From Zelopaecilomyces penicillatus (lineage: Eukaryota > Ascomycota > Sordariomycetes > Hypocreales > Pseudodiploosporaceae), in the NCBI GenBank assembly GCA_005765155.1, contig VCCP01000002.1, positions 2,170,001-2,234,000 on the forward strand: a stretch of 64,000 bases of DNA, written 5' to 3'. The notes under the pieces were generated by a model. That model worked only from the letters and a program-made list of their open reading frames with translations. It was not told the origin of the DNA and ran no database searches. Shown here in pieces: positions 35,988 to 47,837 of this stretch; within the stretch, counting starts at the first letter, position 1; each line of letters starts with the position of its first letter. Made by a program: the position numbers and the translations under genes.

Positions 35988-36384
35988 TTTAATAGCTGGA
36001 TTGAATATACCCTTTTATTAGTTGATTAAGCTATAGCTGTATAAGCTGTATTTAGGGGGATTAAACTATATAAGTAGATAGACTATATCTAGGCTATTTG
36101 AATAGCTAGATATTATTGAATTTAAGTTTTTTTTTCCCTCTTCTATCTAAGAATTTTCTAGTATATTTAAAAGACTAGCTATTAAAAAGCTATTTTCTTT
36201 ATCTAATCAGTTATAGGATGATCAATTGATCCCTTAAGTTTAATTTATTATATCACTGCTTTATAGCTTTTCTTGCCTATTTAATTCTTATGGACTATAC
36301 TGGCTATATAACTACCCTAAAATCACCCTGCAGTTCTATGGGTGGTGTTAGTGTTGTTATATATATTGTTTTCCCCCTATCAAA
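35988..36384 (+). repeat. 3' LTR of Gypsy B1 (397 bp)
   Basis: Same length as the 5' LTR, ends ctatcaaa, followed by TSD ctag (36385-36388). It keeps relatively normal stretches such as ctggctatataactaccc and gggtggtgttagtgttg. Confidence 0.95.
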
Positions 36385-36388
36385 CTAG

Positions 36389-38491
36389 GTTAAAGATTAA
36401 GAGTTAGAACTTTAGGATAGCTAATAGCTTAATTAGCTATTATTATTATTTATTAAAGCCTTATTTTAGCCTATATAAGGCTTTTTTTAATAGGATAATT
36501 TATTTTATAATAGGATTATAGCTAAGCTTAATTAATAAAGCTATTAAAGGCTGGTTTTTAAAGGTTTAGATCTTTATAAAGAAAAATAGATTTTCTAGAA
36601 ATTCTATAAAAATATCCTTAGATAACTAGCTATTTAAAAAAACCTTTATAAAATTAATTTATTTGATTTTCTAGTTATAAAAGGCTATTAAAGCTAGTAA
36701 AATCTATTAGATAAAAGGAATACTAATAGTTATAAAGATTTTAAAGTAATCTTTTCCTTTAATTTATATAAAACCCTTTATAATAAGCCTAGCCTTATAT
36801 TTTAAGGGCTGGTTTTATAGGTTTTTTTTAAGCTTAAAAATAAGCCTATTTTTTAGGACTTTTTAATCTTTTAAAACCTTTAAAAATAAAATAAAATATA
36901 TAATTTTGATTTATAGAATTTAATAAAATTTATTATAAATAATACTAATCCATTATTCTTTAATAAGGTCTTTTAAGGCTTGTTTTTAATTAATAGATTT
37001 TAAAAAAGCTTAGATAATATATTTTACCTTTAGCTTATAATAGATATCTATAGAATAAATAAGATCTAGCTATATAGATTTAAGGTCTTTTAATAGCTAT
37101 AATAGCTATATTAAAGGCTATAATAAAAGCTATAATAGCTATAAAAGTTATTATAGTATCTATAATAGCTGTTATAGTAATTATAATATAGGTTCTAATA
37201 GCTATATAGGTCTTCTAGCTTGGTTAAGAGCTTATAAATTAATTAGATTTTTTAAAATAGATTAATTTATTAATTTTAATAAGGTATAAAGCTTTTTTAA
37301 TTCTCTTTTTAAGCTAAAAAGGCTTTAAAGATTATAAAAATTACCTTTAAGGCTCTAGCTTATAAAGCCTATTCCTTTTATAATATAAAGAAAAGAGATC
37401 TTAATTATCTATTAATAAAAAGATATATAAATTAAATAAATATATTTGCTTAATATAATTAGTAATCTAGCTAGCTCTATTCTAGGGCTTAGTTTAATAT
37501 CTTATTAATACTTCTTAATAAAGATAATAATCTTATAATAGGCTTTAATAACTCTATAAGCTATTAACTTTAATTTATTAGCTATTAAAGCTAATTTTAG
37601 CTCTTATAAGAAGAGCTATAATAAACTAAGGTTTTTATTTATAATTATTATATAATTAATAAGATTAATTATAATAAATAAAATAATAATTTAAAGAAAA
37701 AATAATAGTTAAATCTAGATTATAATAGCCTATAATTAATTTAATATAACCCTTATAAAGTATTTTAATAAGCTATTTTATTTATAAATATAAAAGCTAG
37801 ATATATTAAAGTTAATACCTTTATTTATTAATTAGTTTTTTAATAATACTAAGATTTCTTTTCTATTATTAAAATATAATTATAAAGAGTATTTTTTATA
37901 ATAAACTTTTAACCCTTTAAATAGGCCTTTTATAATAGAGAAGATAATATAATCTTTCTTATTTAATAATAAGAGAATCTTTTAATAATAGGATTTTCTT
38001 TTTATTAAAATAAGCCTTATAAAGAGCTTATTATAAAAAATTAGTTTTATCTAGAAAGTATCTTTCTTTATAACCTTTAATACTTTTAATAGGTTTAGAA
38101 TTAGGTTTTTAAAGGATTTATATACTGATTTAGCCTATATATAAATTAAACAAAAGAAATCTATTTCTTTTATAATAATAAAATCAGATAAATCTATTAA
38201 AATTTTAATAGTTTTCTTTAATAGTTATAGGCTTATATAACTAAGATAAATATATTAAATTCCTATTAATTATAGCAGCTTTTAATAACTGGTTTTAGCT
38301 AAAAGACCTATAACTCCCTCTAAAATAATATTTTTAATAGGTTTTAAAAGGGATATAATATCTTTTAATAGATCTTATAATAGGCCTAAATCTAAATTAA
38401 GGCTTTCTAATATATATAGGCCTAAAATTTTAAAGTTTTTTATTAATTTTAATAGCTATTTAACTGATTTAAAAGGCTTAATAAGATCCTT
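36389..38491 (-). pseudogene. Copia A1 integrase and first half of RT, RIP-destroyed
   Basis: Minus-strand continuation of A1 on the other side of B1. At about 38100-38160 the minus strand reads AKSVYKSFKN, resembling the C..C..AK....F zinc part before Copia integrase cores. The core and the first RT half must lie in the rest but are too altered to place residue by residue. At its right end the solo B LTR is inserted (TSD atat, 38492-38495). Confidence 0.65.
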
Positions 38492-38495
38492 ATAT

Positions 38496-38892
38496 TTTAA
38501 TAACTGGGTTGAATACACCCCCTTGCTAGTTGACTAAGCTATAGCTATATAAGCTGCACTTAAGGGGATTGAACTGTATAAGTAGATAGGTTATACCTAG
38601 GCTATTTAAACAAACAGACATCATTGAATTCAAGTTTTTTTTTTCCCCTTCTATCTAAGAATTTTCTAGTATATTTAAAAGACTAGCTATTAAAAAGCTA
38701 TCTTCTTTATTTAATTAATTATAGGATAATTAATTAATCCCTTAAGTTTAATTTATTATATCACTGCTTTATAGCTTTTCTTGCCTATTTAATCCTTATA
38801 AACTATACTAGCTATATAGCTACCCTAAAATTATCCTATAGTTCTATAGATAGTGTTAATATTATTATATATATTGTTTTCCCCTTATTAAA
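38496..38892 (+). repeat. Solo LTR of Gypsy family B inside A1 (397 bp)
   Basis: Full-length B LTR with the same tttaata...tattaaa ends, flanked by TSD atat (38492-38495 and 38893-38896). No internal B sequence adjoins it, so it is a recombined remnant of a former full element. Confidence 0.95.
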
Positions 38893-38896
38893 ATAT

Positions 38897-41095
38897 ATAT
38901 TAAAAAGGGGGTTTAAAGGTAATTTTAACTATTATTAAATAATAATAATAATAATTAAAAGGCCTTATAAATTTAAATATAAGCTTCTTTTTTTATTAAA
39001 GAAAAAAGCTATATTTAATAAAGTTTAATAGATTATAATAGGTTTAATCTATTATAAATAGCTTCTTTTATAAAAGTATATTATTAAAGATATAATACTT
39101 TATTTTATTTATTATATTTATATCTATATTAAAAATATATAATATATTTTTTAGCTTTAAAATATTATAAATCCTAAGTTTAAGCTCTATAAATATTATA
39201 AATATAATTATTTTAAATCCTTTTAAATAGATTAAATTATTATTAATTATTATTATTAATTATTATAAGCCTTAATTTCTTATTATAAGTATTATAATTA
39301 ATAAAGAGGGTTTTATTATTAATAATATAATATATTAAGCTAGTATTATATAATAAAATATTTTTTAGATTAGTATTATAATAAATATTATAAGCTAATT
39401 CTTTAGGTTTTATAACTTCTAAACCTTCTATATTAGATTTAGAATCAAAGCTTTAGGTATTAGCTATAATATTTTAATTATCTATAGATAGATTATAAAT
39501 ATCTATTATAAAGAAAGCTTTATTAGATTCCTTACTATTAATAATAGGCTTTTTTATCTTTTTATTCTTTTAAAAGAGTTTATAAGGTTATTTTTTAATA
39601 GATTTAAATGATGTTTCCCTTTTTTAAAGTTCTTATAGGTTTTTTTAAAAGATTTCTTAGCTTCTTTAACTTTATAAAAGCTAGCTCTTATAATTAAAGA
39701 GCTTTTATCCTATAGCTTTTTTAATAAATCTATTATAAGAAACTATAAATTTAGAGTATTTAATAAGATATTAAATACTATATAAATCCTAATATTATTC
39801 TTTTAATATTTAATCTATTATAAAAAAGCTTTTTTTATAGCTTTTAGAAATTAATTTATTTAATTTATAAGCTATATAATAATTAAAGCTAACTATAATT
39901 TAATAAATTAAGTATTAAATTTATTATTAAATATCTTTATAAAGCCTTTATAGCTATTAAAGCTAAGTTTATAAAAGATATTATAAAAAGTTCTATATTA
40001 TAGGGTAATACTATAATAGTATTATTTATTTAATATTTAATAAGCTTTTAATAGTATTATAATTTAATTTATAAAGGTTTATAGGTATTATAAATAGTTA
40101 TTATAAAATAATAAAAGTAAAATAACTTAATAATAATTATTAAGGTTAAGGCTTATAATAGGATTTAAAAGAAAAGTAAATAATTTAAATATTTATAATT
40201 AAATTAATAAGGCTTAAAGCTATTAATTATAATTATTAAAGCCCTTTAATCTATAAGCTTTTAAAAAGGTCTATATTTTCTTAGATAGCTCTTTTAAAAT
40301 TAGATCCCTTAATATATTTATAAGCTATATTAGTTATAATAATAGCTAAGATAGCTTAGATTAAGGTTATAATAGCTCTTTAATAGTCTTATTAGCTATA
40401 ATCACTATAAATTAAGCTTATAGCTATTATAATTACTAAATAAGCTCTTATATTTAAGATTAAAAAGCCTATAATTTTAATAAATTCTCTTTTATTAAAA
40501 GATCCTAATCTAATATTTTTAAGATTAGATTATTATAATTAATCATTATAATAATATAATAGAAAAATAAGTTTCTAAAAATAAAGTTATAGCTATATAA
40601 TAATATTATAAATAGCTAAAAGTACTGATTATAATAGTACTATAAATAATTAGGTCTTAATAAAAGCCCTAGAATTAGTTAATTAATTAAAGGGGGGGGT
40701 AATAGGTATAAGGGTTATTTATTATATACTAGCTATAGTTAGGTTATAGTATAGCTGGTATAATACCTTTACTTAATTAATTAATTAATATAATCTTATA
40801 TAAGCCTTTTATAAAGTTAATTAATAATTTAAGTAATTAATTATATTTAATATAATTAATAAAGCTATAATTTATAATTCTATAAATTTAAATTAATAAT
40901 CTATAAATCTGAAAATAGGTTATACTATAAGTTATAGGTTTAATATTTAACTTTTATATATATAGTATTTTTTATAACTTTTAATTAATAGAAAATATAA
41001 ATTTAATTAATTAAAAAGAGGGTGAAAAATTTAATATATAAAGAGATTAAATATAATAAAAAAGAATCTTCTTTTTATAATCTAGAATAATTATT
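38897..41095 (-). pseudogene. Copia A1 leader and gag region, RIP-destroyed
   Basis: The minus-strand 5' interior of A1. Its matching pieces in A0 (21230-21647, 41527-42157, 42634-43209) confirm the extent. No Gag motif could be read. A run of eight G at about 40690-40700 is unusual in such AT-rich DNA. Confidence 0.65.
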
Positions 41096-41112
41096 CTTTT
41101 AGGCTTATAACC
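41096..41112 (-). promoter_or_regulatory. Primer-binding site of Copia A1
   Basis: On the minus strand, ggttataagcctaaaag follows directly on the LTR end. It is one or two C-to-T/G-to-A steps from GGTTATGAGCCC, resembling the anticodon-loop-complementary primer site of copia elements (half initiator tRNA-Met). Confidence 0.72.
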
Positions 41113-41526
41113 TATTATAATTTATAATATAAGGTTATAATTAAAGCTAATAACTAAAATAATAAAAGAAAGATAGTAAATAATTATTTAAAATAAATTC
41201 TAAAAAAAAGAAAAAAGAAATAATTATATTATTAATATAAAAAAGAAACCAGGATTTAACTAAGAATCTAACTATCTTATATATCTAAATAATATTTCTT
41301 TAGATTTTTAAGTATTTTAAATAATAAGAAAGAGAAAGGTATAAGGGATAAGCCCTTATTTTACTAGTCTAGCCTGATATAGCAGATCAGGCTGTATAGG
41401 CTTTTTAGGTCTTATAGCAGGTTAGGCTGCTAGGGCTATAGCAGGTTTAGCTGCTAAGCTGTAGTAGGTCTAGCTACTAGTCTTATAACAGGTCAGGCGG
41501 TTATATAAAACCCACTTATTTTAATA
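41113..41526 (-). repeat. 5' LTR of Copia A1
   Basis: Reverse-oriented family A LTR ending tattttaata at 41526, directly followed by TSD atatt (41527-41531). Confidence 0.94.
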
Positions 41527-41638
41527 ATATTATTATAATTAATATTTTAAACTATTTATAATATTATTATAATTAATATTTTAAACTATTTATAATATTA
41601 TTATAATTAATATTTTAAACTATTTATAATATTATTAT
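41527..41638 (+). repeat. 34-bp tandem repeat in A0, 3.3 copies
   Basis: Three identical 34-bp units (41527-41560, 41561-41594, 41595-41628) and a 10-bp part of a fourth. The unit starts atattattataatt. A1 has only one such unit at the matching site (near 40590-40640, reverse), so the expansion is specific to A0. Its first unit begins exactly at the A1 insertion site. Confidence 0.93.
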
Positions 41639-42157
41639 ATAATTATAAGCTTATTCTTAAAAGTTTATTTCTTTTTTATATTATTATAATTATTAATTAT
41701 AATAATTTAACTTTAAAAATATTAGATTAAAACCTTTTAATAAAAGATAATCTATTAAAATTATAAATTCTTTAATCCTAAATATATAACCTTATATAAT
41801 AATTATAACTATTAAAATAATAAAGGAATCTTTATAATCTTAATTTTAATTATCTTAATTATTATTATAGCTTATATAATTAACTAATCTATTAAATAAT
41901 CTAGCTTTAAAAGAGCTATTTAAGAAAATATAAGCTTTTTTAAATGCTTTTAAATTAAAAGGCTTTAATAATTATAATTAATAGCTTTAAGCCTTATTTA
42001 TTTAATTATAAGTATTAGGATTATTTAATTTTCTATTAAAATCTATTATTTTATAATAGTTATTTATAGTATTTATAAGCCTTTATAAGCTAAGCTATAA
42101 TATCTTTAAAAGCTTATTAAATATTAAATAAATAATTCTATTATAATACTATCTTAT
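41639..42157 (+). pseudogene. Copia A0 leader/gag, second piece
   Basis: Follows the reverse complement of about 40010-40590 of A1 closely, with RIP-type differences. It ends with cttat (42153-42157), the TSD of the next solo LTR. Confidence 0.75.
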
Positions 42158-42633
42158 TATTAAAATAAGTGGGTTTTTATATAATAGCCTAATCTATTAT
42201 CCCCTAGCAGCCAGATCTGCTATAGCTTAGCAGCTAAACCTGCTATAGCCTAGCAGCCAGACCTGCTATCTTATCGCAGCCAGACCTGCTGTAAGACCTA
42301 AGATGCTCAGGCAGCCTAACCTGCTATATAGGGCTATTTAATAAAATAAGGGCTTATCCCTTATACCCCTCCCTTTCTCTATATTTAAAATACTTAAAAA
42401 TTCTAAATAAATATTATTTAAAATACTTAAATAATTCTAAATAATCTTAGTATTTTTTTAGATATATAAGATAGCTAGATTCCTAGTTAAATCCTGCTTT
42501 CTTTTCTATATTAATAATATAATTACTTCTTTCTTCTTTTCTTTAGAATTCACTCTAGATAACTATTCACTGCCTTTCTTCTATTACTATCACTATTAGC
42601 TTTAGTTATAACTATATACTATAAATTATAATA
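42158..42633 (+). repeat. Solo LTR of Copia family A in A0 (476 bp)
   Basis: Full LTR with perfect TSD cttat (42153-42157 and 42634-42638). The same point in A1 (about 40005-40015) is uninterrupted, which confirms a separate insertion and not A0's own 3' LTR. Confidence 0.94.
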
Positions 42634-43209
42634 CTTATAATATAAAACTCTTTATAATATCTTTTATAAGCTTAACTTTAATTATAATAAAGATTTTATA
42701 AAGATATTTTATAATAAATTTAATATTTAATATATTAAATTATAACTAGCTTTAATTATTATATAAATTATATATTAAATATATTAATATTTAAAGATTA
42801 TAAAAGATATGTTTTCTTAATAAATTAAATATTAAAGAAATAATATTAGGATTTATATAGTATTAAATACTTTATTAAAAGCCTTGAATTTATAATTTAT
42901 TATAATAGATTTAATAAAAGAGTTATTAAATAAAGCCTTTTTTATTATTAAAGCTAGCTTTTATAAAGCTAAAAGAATTAAAAGGTTTATTAAAAAATCC
43001 TTTAAAGATTTTAAAAAAAGAAAAAAACTGTTTAAAACTATTAAAAAATAATTTTATAAGCTCTTTTAAAAAAATAAAAATATTAAAAAGCCTATTATTA
43101 ATAATAAAAAACCTAATAAAATATTCTTTATAATAAAGATTTATAATTTATTTATAAATAATTAAAATATTATAATAAATATTTAAAGCTTTAATTTTAA
43201 ATCTAATAT
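42634..43209 (+). pseudogene. Copia A0 gag, third piece
   Basis: Matches the reverse complement of about 39430-40010 of A1. It is cut at 43209 by the B2 insertion. The rest of A0 must resume beyond the window. Confidence 0.75.
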
Positions 43210-43292
43210 TTTAATAACTAGATTAAATATACCCTTTTATTAATTAATTAAGCTATAGCTATATAAGCTATATTTAAAAGAGGTTAAACTAT
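43210..43292 (+). repeat. 5' LTR of B2, first part
   Basis: First 83 bp of a B LTR (tttaataactag...). Broken by the solo B LTR whose TSD ctat lies at 43289-43292. With 43693-44003 it adds up to 394 bp, in line with the 397-bp family LTR. Confidence 0.93.
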
Positions 43293-43688
43293 TTTAATAG
43301 CTAGGTTAAACACACCCCCTTGCTAGTTGACTAAGCTATAGCTATATAAGCTGCACTTAAGGGGATTGAACTGTATAAGTAGATAGGCTATACCTGGGCT
43401 ATTTGAATGGGTAGATATCATCAAATTCAAGTTTTTTTTTCCCCTTCTATCTAAGAATTTTCCAATGCATTCAAAAGACTAGCTATTAAAAAGCTATCTT
43501 CTTTATCTGATCAGTTATAGGATAATCAATTAATCCCTTAAATTCAATTTATTATATCGCTACTTCGTGGCTTTTCTTGCCTATTCAATCCTTGCAGATT
43601 ACACTGGCTATATAACTACCCTAAAATCACCCTACAGTTCTATAGGTGATATTAGTGTTATTATATATATTGTTTTCCCCTTATTAAA
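43293..43688 (+). repeat. Solo LTR of family B inserted in the B2 5' LTR
   Basis: A complete 396-bp B LTR inside another B LTR, flanked by ctat (43289-43292 and 43689-43692). It is much less mutated than the surrounding LTR (for example cccttgctagttgac, gcattcaaaagac), so it arrived later. Confidence 0.95.
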
Positions 43689-43692
43689 CTAT

Positions 43693-44003
43693 ATAAGTAA
43701 ATAAACTATATCTAGATTATTTAAATATAATAGATATTATTTAATTTAAGTTTTTTTACTTTTATCTAAGAATTTTCTAATATATTTAAAAAACTAGCTA
43801 TTAAAAAGCTATCTTCTTTATTTAATTAATTATAGGATAATTAATTAATCCTTTAAATTTATTTTATTATATTAATACTTTATAGCTTTTCTTATATATT
43901 TAATTCTTATAAACTATATTAATTATATAACTACCCTAAAATCAAGTTATAATTCTATAAATAATATTAATATTATTATATATATTAATTTCTTTCTATT
44001 AAA
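43693..44003 (+). repeat. 5' LTR of B2, second part
   Basis: Continues the LTR interrupted at 43292 and ends ctattaaa at 44003 before the leader. Confidence 0.92.
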
Positions 44004-47000
44004 ATTAATAATTAAAATAAAGGAATATATTATTTATTTTATTATTAAAAGGATTTATTAATATTAAATTAATAATATAATATATTTAAAAGTATTTTTT
44101 AGCTATTATAAGAATTAATCTAAAAAGAATTATTATAAATACCTTTATAAAACCTTTTAATTTATATAATTAAGAGATATTTCTAAGAATAATAATTTAG
44201 AAATTTAAAAGTAAAAAAGTTAAGCTTAATTATTAAAAGACTTAAAGTCTATAAAGTAAAGATATTATATATTATTCTAATTAAATAATAAGATATTATT
44301 AATTTCTTTTCTATTAAAATCTAATATTATAAAATATTAAACTATTAAAAGAAAAAATATAAAAATATTTAATTTTAAAATAAGCTTATATTTAAAATAT
44401 ATATAAAGAATAATTTATATATTAAATATTAAATTAAAAAAATAAAATACTATAAATATATTAATTTTATTTAATTAAAATATAAATAAATATAAAAAAA
44501 ACTATTATAAATAATTAATTTATATAGCTTTTAATATTAATTATTTAATTAATAATAAATAATATTAATTATATATTAATTCTTAATTTTATTTTTTTAT
44601 ATTATAGATTAATATTTTAATAGTTTAATTAATCTTAGAATTTTTTTTTCTTTTTTTTCTTTTTTAATAAATCTTATTTTTAATATTTAAAAAACCTTTT
44701 ATTTAAATATAATTTTAATATTTTAAAAATAAAATATTATTTAATTATAATAATATAAGAATTATTATTTTTAATTTAAATATAATATCTATCCTTAAAA
44801 AAAAGGGTTTATCTTAATATTATAATATAATTAAGAAGATATTATAATTTAAGAATTAAATTAATTTTTTTTTAAATTAGATATTTAAATACCTATATAA
44901 ATAAAAGCCTTTATTATTATTTAATCTCTTTAATATATTATTAATCCTTAATTTAAGTAAATACATTTTATATTATAAAAGAAATTTTTTAAATAGCTTT
45001 AATTCTATTATTAAAATCCCTATTTCTAAAATTATTACTTATAATATTTTTATTTTAAATACTTTTTTACTTAATATAATATTTATTATAATTTTTAATA
45101 ACCCTTTTTTTAATAGATTAAGCTTATAATTAATTAATTAATTAAAAAATAATATTATTAAGAGTTTTTAATAAAGTATTATTAAGATTAATATTTTTTT
45201 TTTAATAATCTTAAGGATATCCTTATTATAAATAAATCTAAAAGATATATTATTAATCTTAAATTTATTAAATACTTTAAAAAAATTAATATTATTAAAT
45301 ATCTTTTAAATTATAAACTTAAAATAAAAAATAATAATATAATTAATAAAATAAAATATAATTACTTTATATATTATATAATTAATACCTATAAGAATAT
45401 TATTTAAGAATTTATTTATAATTTTTTATAAATAAAAATTAAAACATTATTAAAGAATTATTTTTTTAAAAAAGATTTATAATAATTAATATTATATAAA
45501 GATTATTTAAAAGTATTTAAATAATAATATCTATAATATATTAAATATACTTTAAATTAATTTAATAAATATAGATTTTATATTTATTAATATAATTTAA
45601 ATTAAAAGGATTTAAAATTATTATCTTATATATTATATAAGATTATTTAAATAAATTCTATTAATAATCCCTATAAACTAAAAAAAATACTATATAAATA
45701 ATTTTTAGAATACTTTAATAATTAAAGAATTATTAAATTAATTATTAAATAATATAAGACTTTTAATAGTTTTAAAAATCAGATAAATATAATTATTATT
45801 AAGGTAATACTTAATTAAATTATTATAATAAAGAATCTAATTATATAAAACCTTAACCCTTAAGAAAAGTTCTTTTTAATTATTATTAAGATTATAGCTT
45901 TTAAAGCTAAGTTAATAGATATAAAAAAAAATTAAACTTATCAATAACCTTATAATTAATATAATTATTAAATAAATATTATTTAAATAAATATTAAAAT
46001 ATAAATAAATATAAATATATATATTAATAAGGATTAATAATATAAAAACTTAATAAATTTTTTATTTAATTAAATAATATTTAATTTTAATAATAATAAG
46101 GATTTTAATATCTTTTTTTTTAAGAAAAATAAAATAAGAATAATTATTAATATTATAATTTATTAAGCTATTTTTTTCCCTATTATAATAAATTAATATA
46201 TAATATTAAACTTAGATTCTATATATATAATTTATATATTAAGATATTAAACCTAAGATATATTATAAACTAGAATATAATTCCTTTTATTATTATATAA
46301 TAATGTTTTAAGATAAAAGAATACTATTAAAAGCTTATAATAACTTAAGCTATTAATTTCTTTAATTATATAATTATACTATTTATCCTTTTAATTAAAG
46401 TTAAAGCCTTTTAATACTTGAAATAATTATTAAATAAATATAAAGATATAATTTTTAGAAAATATATCTTTTATTTAGGCTTTAAATAATAATCTATAAA
46501 ATTATAATACTTAAATATTATATCTAATAAAAATATAATTTAAATTTCTTTTATATTACTTTTTTCATCTAAAGATTGAAAGAATTAAATAATATTAATA
46601 TATATAATTAATATAAATATTAATAAAAGGAAAGGATAAAAAGATAATAATAAAGAATTAATTAAATCTTTAACTATTATATATTAAAAGCCTATCTCTA
46701 AGATTATCTTAATATTTAATAGAATAATATCTTTTAATCTAGTAATTATATTTAAGAATATATTATAAATAATAAATTAAAGTATAAGATTTTTTTATTA
46801 TTAATTAAAATTAAAGAAAACCTTACTTATAAAGATAATTATTATACTATTTTATATATTAATTAATTTTTATTTAAGGCTTAGAATAATTATAAACTAA
46901 AATCTATTAAATTAAATTAAAGATATAATAAAAATCCTTAATATCCTTAAAAATAAATTAAATAACCCTATATCTTTAATAAAACTAAAAAAGATAATAA

Positions 47001-47647
47001 AAATAATTTAAATTTATCTATAAATAAAATATAATAAAGCCTTTTTTAATAAATTAATTAAATAATTATATATTAATATTATAATTATAATTAAAATATA
47101 AAAAAAAGCCTTTTTTAATTATAATTAAGATTAAATAATATTATTTAATTAAGATTAAAATAATATAAGTTTATTAAACCTATATTATTATTATATTTTA
47201 GAATTAATTAAATATAATCTCTATAATAAAATAAGCTTCTCTTTTAATAAAATACTTTATAAAATTATTTAAATATACTTAAATAACTATTAATTATTAA
47301 ATATATAATAAATATCTAAGATTTAAATTATAATTAATTTTTTTTAAAAAAAAAAGTAATAAATATATTTATTAATTTAGGCTTTAAAGATAATATTATC
47401 TTAAAATTATTAATTAAGAAATATATAATTAAATATAATTTAATTAAGATTAAAATAATATTATTCTTTAAATAAAATATTTAAATAATTAAAAAAGAGA
47501 AATTTAATTCTATATAAAAACTATTTAAATATTTATTTATTTATATATAGTATTAAATAGAATTATAATATTCTTTATCCTAGGGATATTATTTATTAAA
47601 ATAGTTAAGCTATTATTTAATTATTCTTAAAAAAGTAAAGATTTATA
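44004..47647 (+). pseudogene. Gypsy B2 leader, gag and protease, RIP-destroyed
   Basis: Colinear with B1 23561-27235. The protease equivalent (B1 FINSG block) lies at about 47360-47640. Almost every remaining G or C of B1 at CpA/TpG sites is T or A here. C2 is inserted immediately after the protease. Confidence 0.75.
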
Positions 47648-47837
47648 TATAATAGCAGGTTTAATTTATAGTAATCAGGCAGAATAAAAATAATTATATT
47701 CAGGTATTATTATTATAAAAGACTATTACTTATTTTATCTATATTATAATAATAAAAGCAAGCTAAAAAGTATTATATACCTAGGGATTATATACTATTT
47801 TAAGTATATATATCTTATACCTTATAATCCTATTATA
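47648..47837 (-). repeat. 3' LTR of C2 (190 bp)
   Basis: In plus-strand order it starts tataatagcagg and ends cctattata. It keeps more G/C than the other LTR (for example tagcaggttt, gtaatcaggcag). Confidence 0.92.

Larger units (their letters stand above)
23164..36384 (+). mobile_element. Large Ty3/Gypsy element B1, complete, inside A1
   Basis: Two 397-bp LTRs (23164-23560 and 35988-36384) with TSD ctag (23160-23163 and 36385-36388). The interior carries gag, protease, RT, RNase H and integrase in Gypsy order on the plus strand and then about 5 kb more before the 3' LTR. Without the solo A LTR (32732-33206) the element is about 12.7 kb, large for a fungal Gypsy element. LTR ends are tttaata...tattaaa rather than TG...CA, and the TSD is 4 bp. 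It is less heavily mutated than B2. Confidence 0.95.
21648..41526 (-). mobile_element. Ty1/Copia element A1, complete, inside A0
   Basis: LTRs at 41113-41526 (5', right) and 21648-22100 (3', left), element on the minus strand. TSDs are perfect: atatt at 21643-21647 and 41527-41531. Removing B1 (with TSD) and one solo LTR leaves about 6.25 kb. The minus strand shows, right to left, a primer site, gag region, integrase-linked block, RT with YxDD remnant and a Copia RNase H block. A polypurine tract (aaaaggag) abuts the 3' LTR at 22101-22108. All frames are broken by RIP-type stops. Confidence 0.95.

Noticed and set aside
42158..42633. 3' LTR of A0
   Set aside because: It has its own TSD cttat on both sides and A0 interior sequence continues beyond it, so it is a separate solo LTR.
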